DNA from: JAICLK01 sp035478715
GTDB taxonomy: Bacteria > Patescibacteriota > Saccharimonadia > Saccharimonadales > UBA4665
Assembly: GCA_035478715.1 (NCBI GenBank)
Contig: DATIJK010000022.1
Coordinates: 1 to 37,584, forward strand
Reading direction: 5' to 3'
DNA: 37,584 bases
Shown piece by piece: positions 9,569 through 17,719 of this stretch (position 1 is its first letter; each line of letters starts with the position of its first letter). Position numbers and translations under genes: made by a program. Under the pieces are notes generated by a model that was not told the origin of the DNA, ran no database searches, and saw nothing but the letters and a program-made list of their open reading frames with translations.

Positions 9569-10023
9569 GATTGCGCCTTATAATGAATCGTTAAATTTTT
9601 ATTGATCACCCGAATGACCAGTTCTAAGTGGTCACCTGACTTCTTTGCGTTGATGTGTGCAAGCTGCTGGATTGATTTGCCATTATTGACGGTGACCGTA
9701 ACGGGCTTGCTAACGATATTTTTACCGTCGCGGGTTAGTGTTGTCTGATATGTATAGGTGAATATTTTGGATTCATGATTCGTGATGGTAAAAGGAACTG
9801 TATATGTTTTACCAACCTTTAGCAGGTGGGGAAGCGATTTGTAATCGGTAAAGTATAATTCCGTAAAATTCTCAGGTTGATGGGACGTGGCCGTCTGAAA
9901 TGTGCGATGAATTCCGCTTGCATGACTCGCATACACAAATCCGCAAATCACCACAACTGCACCCACGATTAATGTCAATGGCATTTTTACAAATGATTTG
10001 CGTATAAAATTATGATTTTTCAT
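9565..10023 (-). CDS. Membrane-anchored extracellular beta-domain protein, DUF1616-like
   Basis: 152 residues. A basic N-terminus and one hydrophobic segment (about 14-34, PLTLIVGAVVVICGFVYASH) act as signal anchor. The rest reads as an extracellular beta-sandwich: FTELYFTDYKSLPHLLKVGK, then alternating hydrophobic strands. The FTELYF...GK-T-TVPFTITNHE pattern resembles the C-terminal part of archaeal DUF1616 proteins, which often accompany glycan-assembly membrane proteins; this match is from memory and moderate. It appears to be first in the five-gene glycan operon and overlaps the GT2 gene by 4 nt. No ribosome site is evident before its ATG. Function unknown; a surface or assembly factor is plausible. 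Confidence 0.65.
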   Translation of the reverse strand: MKNHNFIRKSFVKMPLTLIVGAVVVICGFVYASHASGIHRTFQTATSHQPENFTELYFTDYKSLPHLLKVGKTYTVPFTITNHESKIFTYTYQTTLTRDGKNIVSKPVTVTVNNGKSIQQLAHINAKKSGDHLELVIRVINKNLTIHYKAQS

Positions 10024-10214
10024 AAATGTAAATTAACTGTTTTTAAATTCCGTTTTACATGCCCATTAATCGATTTAAGGGGCGGAGACGATGTTTGTAT
10101 TCATCCGCTACATTACCATATATCTAGTGATAACAAAAGTATTTGATAATAAAACAGCATTTTTTTCATGATTGTGGGTTCACTAACAATTTTTTTTAAT
10201 TATTAAGGTGTAAA

Positions 10215-10240
10215 AAAACTGCCGGCTGGCCGGCAGTTTT
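10215..10240 (-). terminator. Intrinsic terminator of the small gene at 10314-10535
   Basis: A perfect 11-bp stem (10215-10225 with 10230-10240, core ACTGCCGG/CCGGCAGT) and a 4-nt loop. On the minus strand it is followed by a T-rich run, so it would end transcription of the gene at 10314-10535 before it enters the glycan operon. It sits in the 290-nt gene-free stretch 10024-10313, which is A/T-rich and otherwise shows no convincing promoter or RNA gene. Confidence 0.75.
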
Positions 10241-10313
10241 CTCTTATTTGCTTGATAGTACAAGCAATGTATTAAAAGCTATGGTAGCGCATATTTGTAA
10301 CGTTTACGCATTT

Positions 10314-10535
10314 TCAAGTTTCAAGCATGTGGCCGAAGTTGCCATGACGCCACGTTTTGTGTTTGATTGCTGTTTTGTCATGTATCAGGCGCTTTGACGA
10401 ATGCACTTTATTCCAGCCGCGTCGGCTGATCCGTTCGAATTTGCCTTGCCATTTGCTAGAGATATCTGTGTTAAGATCCTCTTGTATTACATCAGCCACC
10501 TTGGCTGGTTTGGTAAACAACTTGTATTTTCGCAC
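10314..10535 (-). CDS. Small basic hypothetical protein
   Basis: 73 residues from a GTG start that has a clear AAGGGGG site 6 nt upstream; this start is preferred to an in-frame ATG at 10565 lacking such a site. The protein is basic, with no membrane segment or cysteine. The middle has KWQGKFERISRRGWNKVH and the end is His-rich (IKHKTWRHGNFGH). I do not recognise the family. The ribosome site and the terminator 74 nt downstream support a real, monocistronic gene. An overlapping frame on the plus strand has no such signals. Confidence 0.55.
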   Translation of the reverse strand: MRKYKLFTKPAKVADVIQEDLNTDISSKWQGKFERISRRGWNKVHSSKRLIHDKTAIKHKTWRHGNFGHMLET

Positions 10536-10648
10536 GGTTGTCCCCCTTTCTAACCTTGTTCGCATTTAATTTCAAATGCTCTATAACCGTACATCTCCGA
10601 GGTTAACAATTGCTGTAAGTTATTTCACATGACATAACCGGTTCGTAG

Positions 10649-10654
10649 TATAAT
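10649..10654 (+). promoter_or_regulatory. Predicted -10 element (TATAAT) for the gene at 10676
   Basis: A perfect TATAAT lies 21 nt before the ATG at 10676. An AGGGGG ribosome site is between them. The best -35 candidate, TTCACA at 10624-10629, is 19 nt away and weak. Confidence 0.5.
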
Positions 10655-10675
10655 TTAAGATATAACAGGGGGAAT

Positions 10676-11359
10676 ATGGGGCAGAAAATTACACTGTATT
10701 TTACACAACTTCGCAAGCGTCCCGTGCTTCAATTAGCGCTAGCTGCTGCAATTCTGTATTGCTCGTGGCCGCTTGGATATATCCTGAATCCGTTCGTAGG
10801 TACCCACGACCTCGCCAGCCAGCTAGAAGCACCGCATCAGCCATACAATTGGCTATTTATTATGATGGACGTGTTGGCCGGTCTTGCAGTCACACTCATA
10901 GCGATAATGCAGATTAATAAGCACTCTCACTCACTTGTCAAATGGTGCATCATCAGCTATGGCATATTCGGTGTCCTCGTGGCCCTGTCCGCACTTACAC
11001 CTTTAAATTGCAACATCACCGCAGATACTTGCGGGCCGATACTGCGTAATCCGTCATTGTTGATTCATGGCGGTGCCAGCATCCTTTCGGTCGGATTCTT
11101 ATTTCTTAGTACGCTCGCAATTGGTGCGGCAGCTTTCAGGGAACATACCCGGCCGGCTAAGCTTATATTCGCATTGATGATCTCAGCGTGGCTTTTTTTC
11201 GGATTCGGTTCGTTGGTAGAACTGATGTTCCATGACAAAGGTAATGGCATGCAAGAATACTTTATTACTATCTGTAGCATATCAATCCTATTGATAATAA
11301 GTTTTATCGAACACAGGCAAACAGTAAAAATCGCTACGGCAGAACAAACAATCGATTGA
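10676..11359 (+). CDS. Six-helix integral membrane protein, DUF998-like
   Basis: 227 residues with about six membrane helices (near 16-36, 58-78, 88-108, 128-150, 160-182, 190-210). The pattern of short loops, HDLASQLEAPHQPYNW after helix 1 and NCNITADTCGP with two cysteines in an outer loop, resembles the DUF998 group of small membrane proteins; function is unknown. AGGGGG precedes the ATG and TATAAT lies further upstream. Followed after 42 nt by another small membrane protein gene on the same strand, perhaps co-transcribed. Confidence 0.65.
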   Translation: MGQKITLYFTQLRKRPVLQLALAAAILYCSWPLGYILNPFVGTHDLASQLEAPHQPYNWLFIMMDVLAGLAVTLIAIMQINKHSHSLVKWCIISYGIFGVLVALSALTPLNCNITADTCGPILRNPSLLIHGGASILSVGFLFLSTLAIGAAAFREHTRPAKLIFALMISAWLFFGFGSLVELMFHDKGNGMQEYFITICSISILLIISFIEHRQTVKIATAEQTID

Positions 11360-11401
11360 TAGCAGAAGCACCTATTTTGGAGTATTCTAAACAGTAACGA
11401 T

Positions 11402-12064
11402 ATGGCCGGCATTCTGCGAAATAAACATTCAAATACTGATAAGCTATGGCATGTGCAGTTGACTATGCTAGCAGCGATTGCGTTACAGATCGCGCTGCCT
11501 GATAATTTTTCAGTCACAGCGCATTATGTTATCCCATTTATCGAAATATTACTTTTGGCCGCACTTTCATTTACAACACCGCACGAGAAAGTATTTAAAT
11601 CTATCGCCAGACGGGTAAATGCGGTACTGTTGATCGCAATTGCGACACTGGCTAACGGCTATGCGTTGTTTACAGTCGCGAACGAACTGCTCAAAAGTGG
11701 CAGTGTAGCTGGCGGCCGTGAATTGATTCTCGCTGCGCTGAATATTTATCTGACGAACATTATAATATTTGCTCTTTGGTATTGGGAGATGGATGGCGGC
11801 GGGCCTGGCGAGCGATCACGCGTAGCCAAATACGACCAAGACTTTCTGTTTCCCCAGCATCAGAACGAATCATACAAGCATCCTGACTGGAAACCGATGT
11901 TCATAGACTATGTGTATGTATCAAGTACTAATTCAATGGCTTTCAGCCCAACAGATACGATGCCTATGAGCCGCAGGGCAAAGATGCTGATGTTAGTACA
12001 ATCATCCGTTTCGTTGATAACTATTGCACTTGTCGCTGCCAGGGCGGTCAATATCCTGCGTTAG
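11402..12064 (+). CDS. Membrane protein with an ion-channel-like C-terminal pore segment but no K+ filter
   Basis: 220 residues, about five hydrophobic segments (near 18-33, 42-58, 72-92, 108-128, 195-217). The C-terminal part, FIDYVYVSSTNSMAFSPTD then TMPMSRRAKMLMLVQSSVS, follows the layout of two-TM K+ channels (helix, pore loop, inner helix). Where those have TxGYGD it reads TNSMAFSPTD. Ion conduction is therefore an inference from layout only. The conserved-looking block DFLFPQ...HPDWKPMF precedes it. There is no ribosome site before the ATG, but TATTCT (11383-11388) lies 13 nt upstream, suggesting a short-leader promoter. The 3' end overlaps the convergent gene by 4 nt. Confidence 0.65.
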   Translation: MAGILRNKHSNTDKLWHVQLTMLAAIALQIALPDNFSVTAHYVIPFIEILLLAALSFTTPHEKVFKSIARRVNAVLLIAIATLANGYALFTVANELLKSGSVAGGRELILAALNIYLTNIIIFALWYWEMDGGGPGERSRVAKYDQDFLFPQHQNESYKHPDWKPMFIDYVYVSSTNSMAFSPTDTMPMSRRAKMLMLVQSSVSLITIALVAARAVNILR

Positions 12065-13023
12065 GTTCTGATTTCCTCGCCGGTAATCCGGCTATAAGCA
12101 ACCGTACATCCTAGGAAAATTCCATCTACTGCAACCTGCCATAACCTGGACAAGACCGTAATTGCCAATGCGATGTCTTTTGGCATGACCGCACCCAATA
12201 ATACTAACAATACGCCATCACGGACGCCCAGTCCGCTAGGTAAGAGCGGCGTTGCCATTCCAATGGCTCCGGCAAGTCCGAAAGCGCCTACGATGTAAAA
12301 ATACAGGCTTGTAGATCCACTGCCGGTAACCGCGATAGCCAGAAAATAGCATGCGGTTCCATTTAAAAACGTACCGACGACGAACCATAAGAACGATTTG
12401 ATAACCGCGGATCCATTGATACGGAGTTCGTCGCTGGGCGGTTGTTTTTTGATTGAAACATGGGCGAAGTGTAGGATTCTATTGAACACCGGCGGTAATA
12501 ATATGAACAATGAGATAATACTTATTACCACGGTCAGAATCCTGACATACAGTGGTATCGTGTTGATGTGCGGGTTGAACCCGATCAACAGAAGCGATAC
12601 GACCACGGCTGCAACGACCTGCATTCCGCCTTCCAGTAATGACGACACGGCTAATCGGCTTTTTGATATGCCGAATTGAGAAGCCATATAAATTTTTCCT
12701 GCAATCCATGTGACAGTGCCTGGAATGTACCTGGAAATCCAAGCCTTGGCAAATACTTCCGCCATAATTCCAAACCCTGGCAATTTATTAGTACCAAGTG
12801 ATCGCAGTATGACTCGCCAGATATACACCATAGAGTACCTGAATAGCAGCGCCCAGAAACTGGCAATTACTATATACCACCAGTTGATTGTAATTGTTTT
12901 AAGTTGGCTGAAATCAGTGCCTTTTAAATACAAGTACAAAAAAACAGCTACTGCGACCACATAGAAAATCGCGATTACTTTCCGCGGAATCTTCCGATAG
13001 ATAATCATAGATTTTTGTATCAT
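12061..13023 (-). CDS. LPG-synthase TM-region / YbhN (UPF0104)-like membrane protein
   Basis: 320 residues with about eight membrane helices. Typical family blocks are visible: EVFAKAWISRYIPGTVTWIAGK near 87-108 (the W-x-RYxPG motif), SSLLEGGMQVVAAVVVSLLL, and ATPLLPSGLGVRDGVLLVLL near 258-275. The family includes the flippase part of MprF and YbhN/AglD-like proteins, thought to move or help make lipid-linked compounds. It lacks a soluble synthase domain. It lies 42 nt after the GT-C-like gene on the same strand, so the two probably form an operon; an MprF-like protein is encoded nearby on the other strand. Confidence 0.85.
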   Translation of the reverse strand: MIQKSMIIYRKIPRKVIAIFYVVAVAVFLYLYLKGTDFSQLKTITINWWYIVIASFWALLFRYSMVYIWRVILRSLGTNKLPGFGIMAEVFAKAWISRYIPGTVTWIAGKIYMASQFGISKSRLAVSSLLEGGMQVVAAVVVSLLLIGFNPHINTIPLYVRILTVVISIISLFILLPPVFNRILHFAHVSIKKQPPSDELRINGSAVIKSFLWFVVGTFLNGTACYFLAIAVTGSGSTSLYFYIVGAFGLAGAIGMATPLLPSGLGVRDGVLLVLLGAVMPKDIALAITVLSRLWQVAVDGIFLGCTVAYSRITGEEIRT

Positions 13024-13065
13024 AGTAATGCATCAAGTATACAAGATAAGCGTCGACTGCAGGTA

Positions 13066-14592
13066 TCAGGGCGGCATTATATACATAGGAGTATCTAAAA
13101 TGACGAATTTCTGCGTTATCTCGTGAGCATAAAAGCCAGCTGCCTGCGTGCGATGATCCGGCCAGTACCATGTGTGGTTACTATTAATCATGAATGTCAA
13201 AACGCCGCCGCCTTGTATAAATAGTACAGCTACGATTCCTGCCAGCAATAATTTTATTTTTCTTGAGTGGCCGGACAAAGCTAGTTGCCATGCTCTGCCT
13301 GCAATGATAAATGCCGGCAGAGCCATCGGCAGCAAGTAACGTCCATTAATCGCGACTGGCTGACCGCTGTGCGCATAACTTCCATAATTTTCTATAAAGA
13401 GCGCTGCCGTATACAGTACGGCCATCATCGCCAAGAAAATAAGGAATTTATCCCGATATAATTTTTTGATATATATAACAACTACTCCGAAACTCGAGAT
13501 TATTAATCCGACAACAGCTAACGAGGGAAGTTTCAACGGGGGAATCGTTTCATATCTCGCCCACCAAGGACTTGGAATATTCCCGTTCACCGCAAAAAAT
13601 GTCCTGAACCACATGCCGTACAGCCAAAGCGGTATATAGGTGACAATGGAGGGTTTGAAATTTGGATCTTTCGTTTGTAGTAACGTGTAGGTGCGGTTGA
13701 ACGGTCCGTATGACATACATTCGTCAACGGTCAGAATTTTATCGCACTTTGGAATCGCTGCTTTGTATGTTGCGATGTTAACCAAATACCGCTGCGAAAA
13801 TAATCCCAAACTTACTAGTAGTAACAAACTTAATAACACAACTTTTAATCTACCGAGTTTGCGGACTGATTCGGCAGTTGCATGGCCTATCTTGTTAAAC
13901 TTATTTCCGAATGCATGCAAAATAAATATTGCGACCGCAATCACACTAGCGGCCATAATCGGCAAGAATGCATATTTTACGATACTGCCTACCAGTCCGA
14001 TACACGCAAGCAAAACTATGTCGGTCGCCGGGATTTTATTTTTATTTAACGCAGATAAAATCCGGATCATCAATAGACAAATCCACGCCACAAGCACCAT
14101 CGACAGATTGTCATAGTTTATCTGGGCTGCGAGCATCGGCACGATCGGTACAAAAACGAATAAAAACAGCGCAAAATTTGTAAATGCAGGTGTCAATTTA
14201 GCTCGCAAAAAGACTTTCCTGAATAACACCAAGGAATAAGCGAATAACGCAACATTGATCAAGCGCAAACAAATTACCTGCAGAGTCTGTGAGTGCACAA
14301 AAAGTGCAATAATCCGATACGGAAAACTCATCAGATAGTGGTAGAAATAAGACGGGTTATTCGCAACTGGGCCGAAGAAATTCGCATCCGGCGGCTGATG
14401 TGACAAGAAAGGTAATATATGATGGCTATATATCTTAATGAGTCCGAAATGAAAATCTTCATCGAAAGCCATCGGGTAGATGGTCGTAAACACGATCCAC
14501 AGGCTTTCAAGTATAAAAATACCTAAAATTACCCAAAAAAATTTACTGGACGCTATTACAGAAACAGCGCGGTCAAAAGTGCTTTTTTTCAT
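13066..14592 (-). CDS. GT-C-like polytopic membrane glycosyltransferase (PMT/DUF2142-like)
   Basis: 508 residues from the ATG at 14592; an upstream in-frame ATG at 14736 would overlap the divergent mscS gene and precede the promoter, so it is rejected. About 11-12 membrane helices. The first outer loop has AFDEDFHFGLIKIY (D44, E45, D46), the place of the catalytic acidic residue in GT-C enzymes, followed by a long loop with NNPSYFYHYLMSFPYR. GT-C enzymes use polyprenyl-phosphate sugars to glycosylate lipids or proteins outside the membrane. Exact family uncertain. First of a probable two-gene operon with the YbhN-like gene. Its -10 is 16 nt before the ATG and no ribosome site is seen. Confidence 0.75.
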   Translation of the reverse strand: MKKSTFDRAVSVIASSKFFWVILGIFILESLWIVFTTIYPMAFDEDFHFGLIKIYSHHILPFLSHQPPDANFFGPVANNPSYFYHYLMSFPYRIIALFVHSQTLQVICLRLINVALFAYSLVLFRKVFLRAKLTPAFTNFALFLFVFVPIVPMLAAQINYDNLSMVLVAWICLLMIRILSALNKNKIPATDIVLLACIGLVGSIVKYAFLPIMAASVIAVAIFILHAFGNKFNKIGHATAESVRKLGRLKVVLLSLLLLVSLGLFSQRYLVNIATYKAAIPKCDKILTVDECMSYGPFNRTYTLLQTKDPNFKPSIVTYIPLWLYGMWFRTFFAVNGNIPSPWWARYETIPPLKLPSLAVVGLIISSFGVVVIYIKKLYRDKFLIFLAMMAVLYTAALFIENYGSYAHSGQPVAINGRYLLPMALPAFIIAGRAWQLALSGHSRKIKLLLAGIVAVLFIQGGGVLTFMINSNHTWYWPDHRTQAAGFYAHEITQKFVILDTPMYIMPP

Positions 14593-14608
14593 ATTGTAGT
14601 CGGATGTT

Positions 14609-14614
14609 ATTATA
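14609..14614 (-). promoter_or_regulatory. Predicted -10 element for the GT-C-like gene
   Basis: TATAAT on the minus strand, 16 nt before the ATG at 14592. Transcription would start about 7 nt after it, leaving a leader of about 9-10 nt without a ribosome site. No clear -35. Confidence 0.5.
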
Positions 14615-14664
14615 ACGCACCACAGCTGGAAATTAGTTGAATGAGCGAGCAGAAGAAATTGCTG

Positions 14665-14670
14665 TATTAT
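14665..14670 (+). promoter_or_regulatory. Predicted -10 element for the mscS-like gene
   Basis: TATTAT, 18 nt before the ATG at 14689, with no ribosome site between. It faces away from the GT-C promoter about 50 nt off, so this is a compact divergent promoter pair. No clear -35. Confidence 0.45.
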
Positions 14671-14688
14671 AGGTAAATAACAATTACT

Positions 14689-15696
14689 ATGATTAACATA
14701 TTTTTTGCAGATCAGTTCAATCAAACCATCCAGCAATCAAGTAATATCCTGAAACAAACGACCGATACGTTATTTAATGCACATACGCTGACGATTTTGG
14801 TCATTGCGATAGTAGTAGCGTTTGTACTTGGGCGGTTGCTTGCCATAATCTCACATCGTATAACCCGTGCGCTTGCAAGACGTGCGGACAAGGCAAAAAG
14901 TATTGATGCAGTTAATAAATTACGCCGTACCGAAACATTAATAGTGTTATCGACTGCATTGATCCGAGTGTTCTTAATCATTTTTGCCTTGTATTTATGG
15001 TGGTCGCTAACACATCCGAACCAGCAGGCAGGCGCTATTATTGGGGCAAGCGCGTTATTCGCAATCATCCTTGGTGGCGTTTTAAGCCCGCTACTGCGTG
15101 ATTTGTCATCAGGCAGTGTTATGATGGCCGAACACTGGTTTGGCGTCAGCGATCACGTAACAATTGAACCGTTTACACTGCAAGGAATAGTAGAACGAGT
15201 CACGCTGCGGTCCGTGAAAATCCGCAGTTTGAATGGTGAATCAATCTGGGTCAATAACCAGGCAATCAGTGCTGTAAAAATCACTCCAAAGGGCGTAAGT
15301 ACGATGGCAATAGAGATATTCGTAAATAACCTTAACCGCGGACTCGATTTAATAGAAGAAACCAACCTGCGTCTGCCAAACGGACCGTTGATGGTCATCA
15401 GCCCGTTGACCGTAATGACGCACACCGAGGCAGGCGATAAATTATGGCATCTGACTGCAATCGGCGAAACAGCACCGGAGCGACAATGGCTATTAGAAAA
15501 ATACGCAATTCAAATCATGCAGGAAATTGATGAAAAGACCAAGCACCCCACTCTGTTGCATGAACCGATCGCCCGCTACTCCGATAGCGACGCCGAGCGC
15601 CGTTTTGCCAGGACCATTAATACTGCACGCAAGGAAAAGGCCCCAAGCCGGCGTGAACGCATCAAGAATCGGGCCGCGAAACAATCTAAAAATTGA
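14689..15696 (+). CDS. mscS: Small-conductance mechanosensitive channel, MscS family
   Basis: 335 residues with three membrane helices (about 33-55, 83-107, 113-140). The third, pore-lining helix leads into LSPLLRDLSSGSVMMAEHWF and the beta domain VSDHVTIEPFTLQGIVERVT, the standard MscS core. The C-terminal cytoplasmic domain is followed by a very basic tail (about 305-335). The channel opens under membrane tension to release solutes on osmotic downshock, which fits life outside a host. The next gene starts 22 nt downstream. The start is chosen because TATTAT lies 18 nt before it and it is the first ATG in frame. Confidence 0.9.
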   Translation: MINIFFADQFNQTIQQSSNILKQTTDTLFNAHTLTILVIAIVVAFVLGRLLAIISHRITRALARRADKAKSIDAVNKLRRTETLIVLSTALIRVFLIIFALYLWWSLTHPNQQAGAIIGASALFAIILGGVLSPLLRDLSSGSVMMAEHWFGVSDHVTIEPFTLQGIVERVTLRSVKIRSLNGESIWVNNQAISAVKITPKGVSTMAIEIFVNNLNRGLDLIEETNLRLPNGPLMVISPLTVMTHTEAGDKLWHLTAIGETAPERQWLLEKYAIQIMQEIDEKTKHPTLLHEPIARYSDSDAERRFARTINTARKEKAPSRRERIKNRAAKQSKN

Positions 15697-15718
15697 TTAA
15701 TTTATTTAAAATTCTCTA

Positions 15719-17404
15719 ATGCGAAGTACTATACCGCGACTAACAGACGATCCGTTTACCTTAGCGATTTCAAACGGCAGACTGTATGTAAGAACTGCCA
15801 GCATCCTTACATTCATGAGCGGTCTTTCACTCGCGCTTGAGCCATTGTTCCGGCACTCGTCGCACCACTACACAAATTACTTTTTACCAATCGGCGCGCG
15901 CCGTGTTGCAGACTTCACAAGCTTATTCATTGGATTAATCCTGATATACCTTGCATACGAACTATCTCAGCACAAACACAGTGCCTGGTTGATAACATTG
16001 ATTGCAAGCGCTATCAGCTTGTGCATCGGCCTGATCATCGACGAACCGATAGTCCATGGTTTTTTCGCTATAACGCTGATTGCCATGTTAATTGCCGGCC
16101 GAAACCAATTCATCGTAAAAAGCCACGCTACAAACTTACGTTTAAGTTTCATTGCGTTGGTCGGCAGCGTCATGTTTGCGCTTATTTACGGAACACTCGG
16201 GTTTTGGCTCTTGGACATGCGCGATTTTGGTATCAACTTTTCGCTTACTGATGCATTCGAAAACACTATTTCGCAATATCTGTTGATCGGAAACGGCGAA
16301 CTGATACCGCACACGCGCTATGGAATGTGGTTTTTAGAATCATTGAGCGTAGTCGGAATCTTCACGATTATATATTGTCTGATAACTATACTCCGGCCGC
16401 TTCGATATGAATTACGAAGATTGCCGGCCGAACGCGAGCAGGCCGAAGCACTGCTTAAAAAATATGGCGGCGGTAGTGATGATTATTTTAAACTTTGGCC
16501 GCATGATAAATCGTTCTTTTTTTCGACCGATGGGGAAGCGTTCATCGCATATGCGGTATCGCGAGGTGTCGCCGTTAGCCTTGCAGATCCCGCGGGAAAA
16601 CTGGAATCGATTTCCAAAGTCTTGCACGAATTCAGATCATTTTGCGTGTCGAACGGATGGCTCATTGCGTTCATTGCAGCTAGCGATCAATATAAACAAC
16701 TGTACGATCAAATTGGATTCAATAATATTCTCATAGGCGCTGATGCAATAATCGACATTGAAAAATTCATCAATGAAACTTCCAGGAATAAGTATTTCCG
16801 GAATATTGCCAATCGTTTCAATAAAAGCGGCGTTACTGCACAACGCTATTTGCCGCCGCATTCGCCGGAATTAATAGAAGAGCTGCGGTACGTATCAAAT
16901 GATTGGCTCAAGATACCCGGGCATAAGCAATGGCAATTCATTACCGGATACTTTTCGAGCAAATATTTTGAATATACGCCGCTATTTGTCGTCCGGGACG
17001 ACCAGGGCAGGGCGGTCGCATTCGCAAATGAACTGCCGAGCTTTAAGGCCGGAGAAGCTACAGTTGATCTGATGCGTCATAAACGCAACGCACCGAAAAA
17101 TGTCATGGATTTCATGTTCATCAAATTGATTACTATTTTACATGATGAAGGAATACAACAATTTAATCTGGGGATTTCTCCGCTGGCCCGCCAGTCTTTC
17201 AGCGGCAACAGCGAAAAACTGATCGATTATATTTATTTGGCATCGCAACGATTTGTTTCAACGAAAGGTCTCCATCAATACAAATCCAAATTCGATCCCG
17301 ACTGGGATCCTCGTTACGTGTATTATCTGGGTAGTACGTCATCACTACCAGTCATCGGGCTAGCTGTTTCTAAATTAAGCATTTACAAACACGCCAAAAA
17401 CTAA
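15719..17404 (+). CDS. MprF-like aminoacyl-phosphatidylglycerol synthase (DUF2156)
   Basis: 561 residues. About six N-terminal membrane helices (about 25-220) are followed by a cytoplasmic GNAT-fold DUF2156 domain (about 235-550). Family blocks include FFFSTDGEAFIAYAVSRGVA, SLADPAGK, EATVDLMRHKR, KNVMDFMFIKLITIL and QQFNLGISPLA. Such enzymes transfer lysine or alanine from aminoacyl-tRNA to phosphatidylglycerol, making the membrane less negative. The helix region is shorter than in full MprF (usually 14 TM), so flipping may depend on another protein, perhaps the YbhN-like one nearby. It starts 22 nt after mscS; no ribosome site is seen, but TAAAAT lies 6 nt before the ATG. Confidence 0.88.
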   Translation: MRSTIPRLTDDPFTLAISNGRLYVRTASILTFMSGLSLALEPLFRHSSHHYTNYFLPIGARRVADFTSLFIGLILIYLAYELSQHKHSAWLITLIASAISLCIGLIIDEPIVHGFFAITLIAMLIAGRNQFIVKSHATNLRLSFIALVGSVMFALIYGTLGFWLLDMRDFGINFSLTDAFENTISQYLLIGNGELIPHTRYGMWFLESLSVVGIFTIIYCLITILRPLRYELRRLPAEREQAEALLKKYGGGSDDYFKLWPHDKSFFFSTDGEAFIAYAVSRGVAVSLADPAGKLESISKVLHEFRSFCVSNGWLIAFIAASDQYKQLYDQIGFNNILIGADAIIDIEKFINETSRNKYFRNIANRFNKSGVTAQRYLPPHSPELIEELRYVSNDWLKIPGHKQWQFITGYFSSKYFEYTPLFVVRDDQGRAVAFANELPSFKAGEATVDLMRHKRNAPKNVMDFMFIKLITILHDEGIQQFNLGISPLARQSFSGNSEKLIDYIYLASQRFVSTKGLHQYKSKFDPDWDPRYVYYLGSTSSLPVIGLAVSKLSIYKHAKN

Positions 17405-17410
17405 TGTCAA

Positions 17411-17428
17411 AAAATTCTGAGGAATTTT
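17411..17428. terminator. Possible bidirectional terminator between convergent genes
   Basis: A 7-bp A/T-rich stem AAAATTC/GAATTTT around a TGAG loop, in the 33-nt gap between the convergent MprF-like gene and the small membrane protein gene. The stem is weak, so this is tentative. Confidence 0.35.
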
Positions 17429-17437
17429 ATTTAGAAT

Positions 17438-17716
17438 CTAATTATCAGTTTCTTGATGAGCAAGTCTGCGTTGTGCAGCTACTGCTCCAGCCAAAACTAC
17501 CCCGACAAATCCTAGCCCTGTAATACAACTTGGCAGAATAGCGGCATGAGATTGGATTACAAGTATCGTTCCGCTTGCGACGATCATTGCAGCAAAACCG
17601 TATGTCAATCTGATTTTCGTTTTTGACGGAGACAACAGGGCAGCTGCACTACTTATTAAGCCGCCAAACGCCACCAAAATATGAACTACCATAAGCATAT
17701 ACGTTAAATATATCAC
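17438..17716 (-). CDS. Small three-helix membrane protein next to cyoE
   Basis: 92 residues with three hydrophobic segments (about 2-28, 36-54, 64-82) joined by short loops and a polar tail. I do not recognise the family. It starts 3 nt after the stop of cyoE, so the two genes are surely co-transcribed. By position it could be a haem-copper oxidase assembly or accessory protein, but nothing in the sequence (no conserved His or Cys pair) proves this. Confidence 0.65.
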   Translation of the reverse strand: MIYLTYMLMVVHILVAFGGLISSAAALLSPSKTKIRLTYGFAAMIVASGTILVIQSHAAILPSCITGLGFVGVVLAGAVAAQRRLAHQETDN

Positions 17717-17719
17717 ATT

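Noticed and set aside
10357..10569. Plus-strand frame of 70 codons
   Set aside because: Overlaps the minus-strand gene at 10314-10535, which has a good ribosome site and terminator; this frame has neither.
13066..14736. Longer version of the GT-C-like protein starting at 14736
   Set aside because: The extra 48 codons overlap the divergent mscS gene and run through both promoters, and they do not look like a signal or membrane segment.
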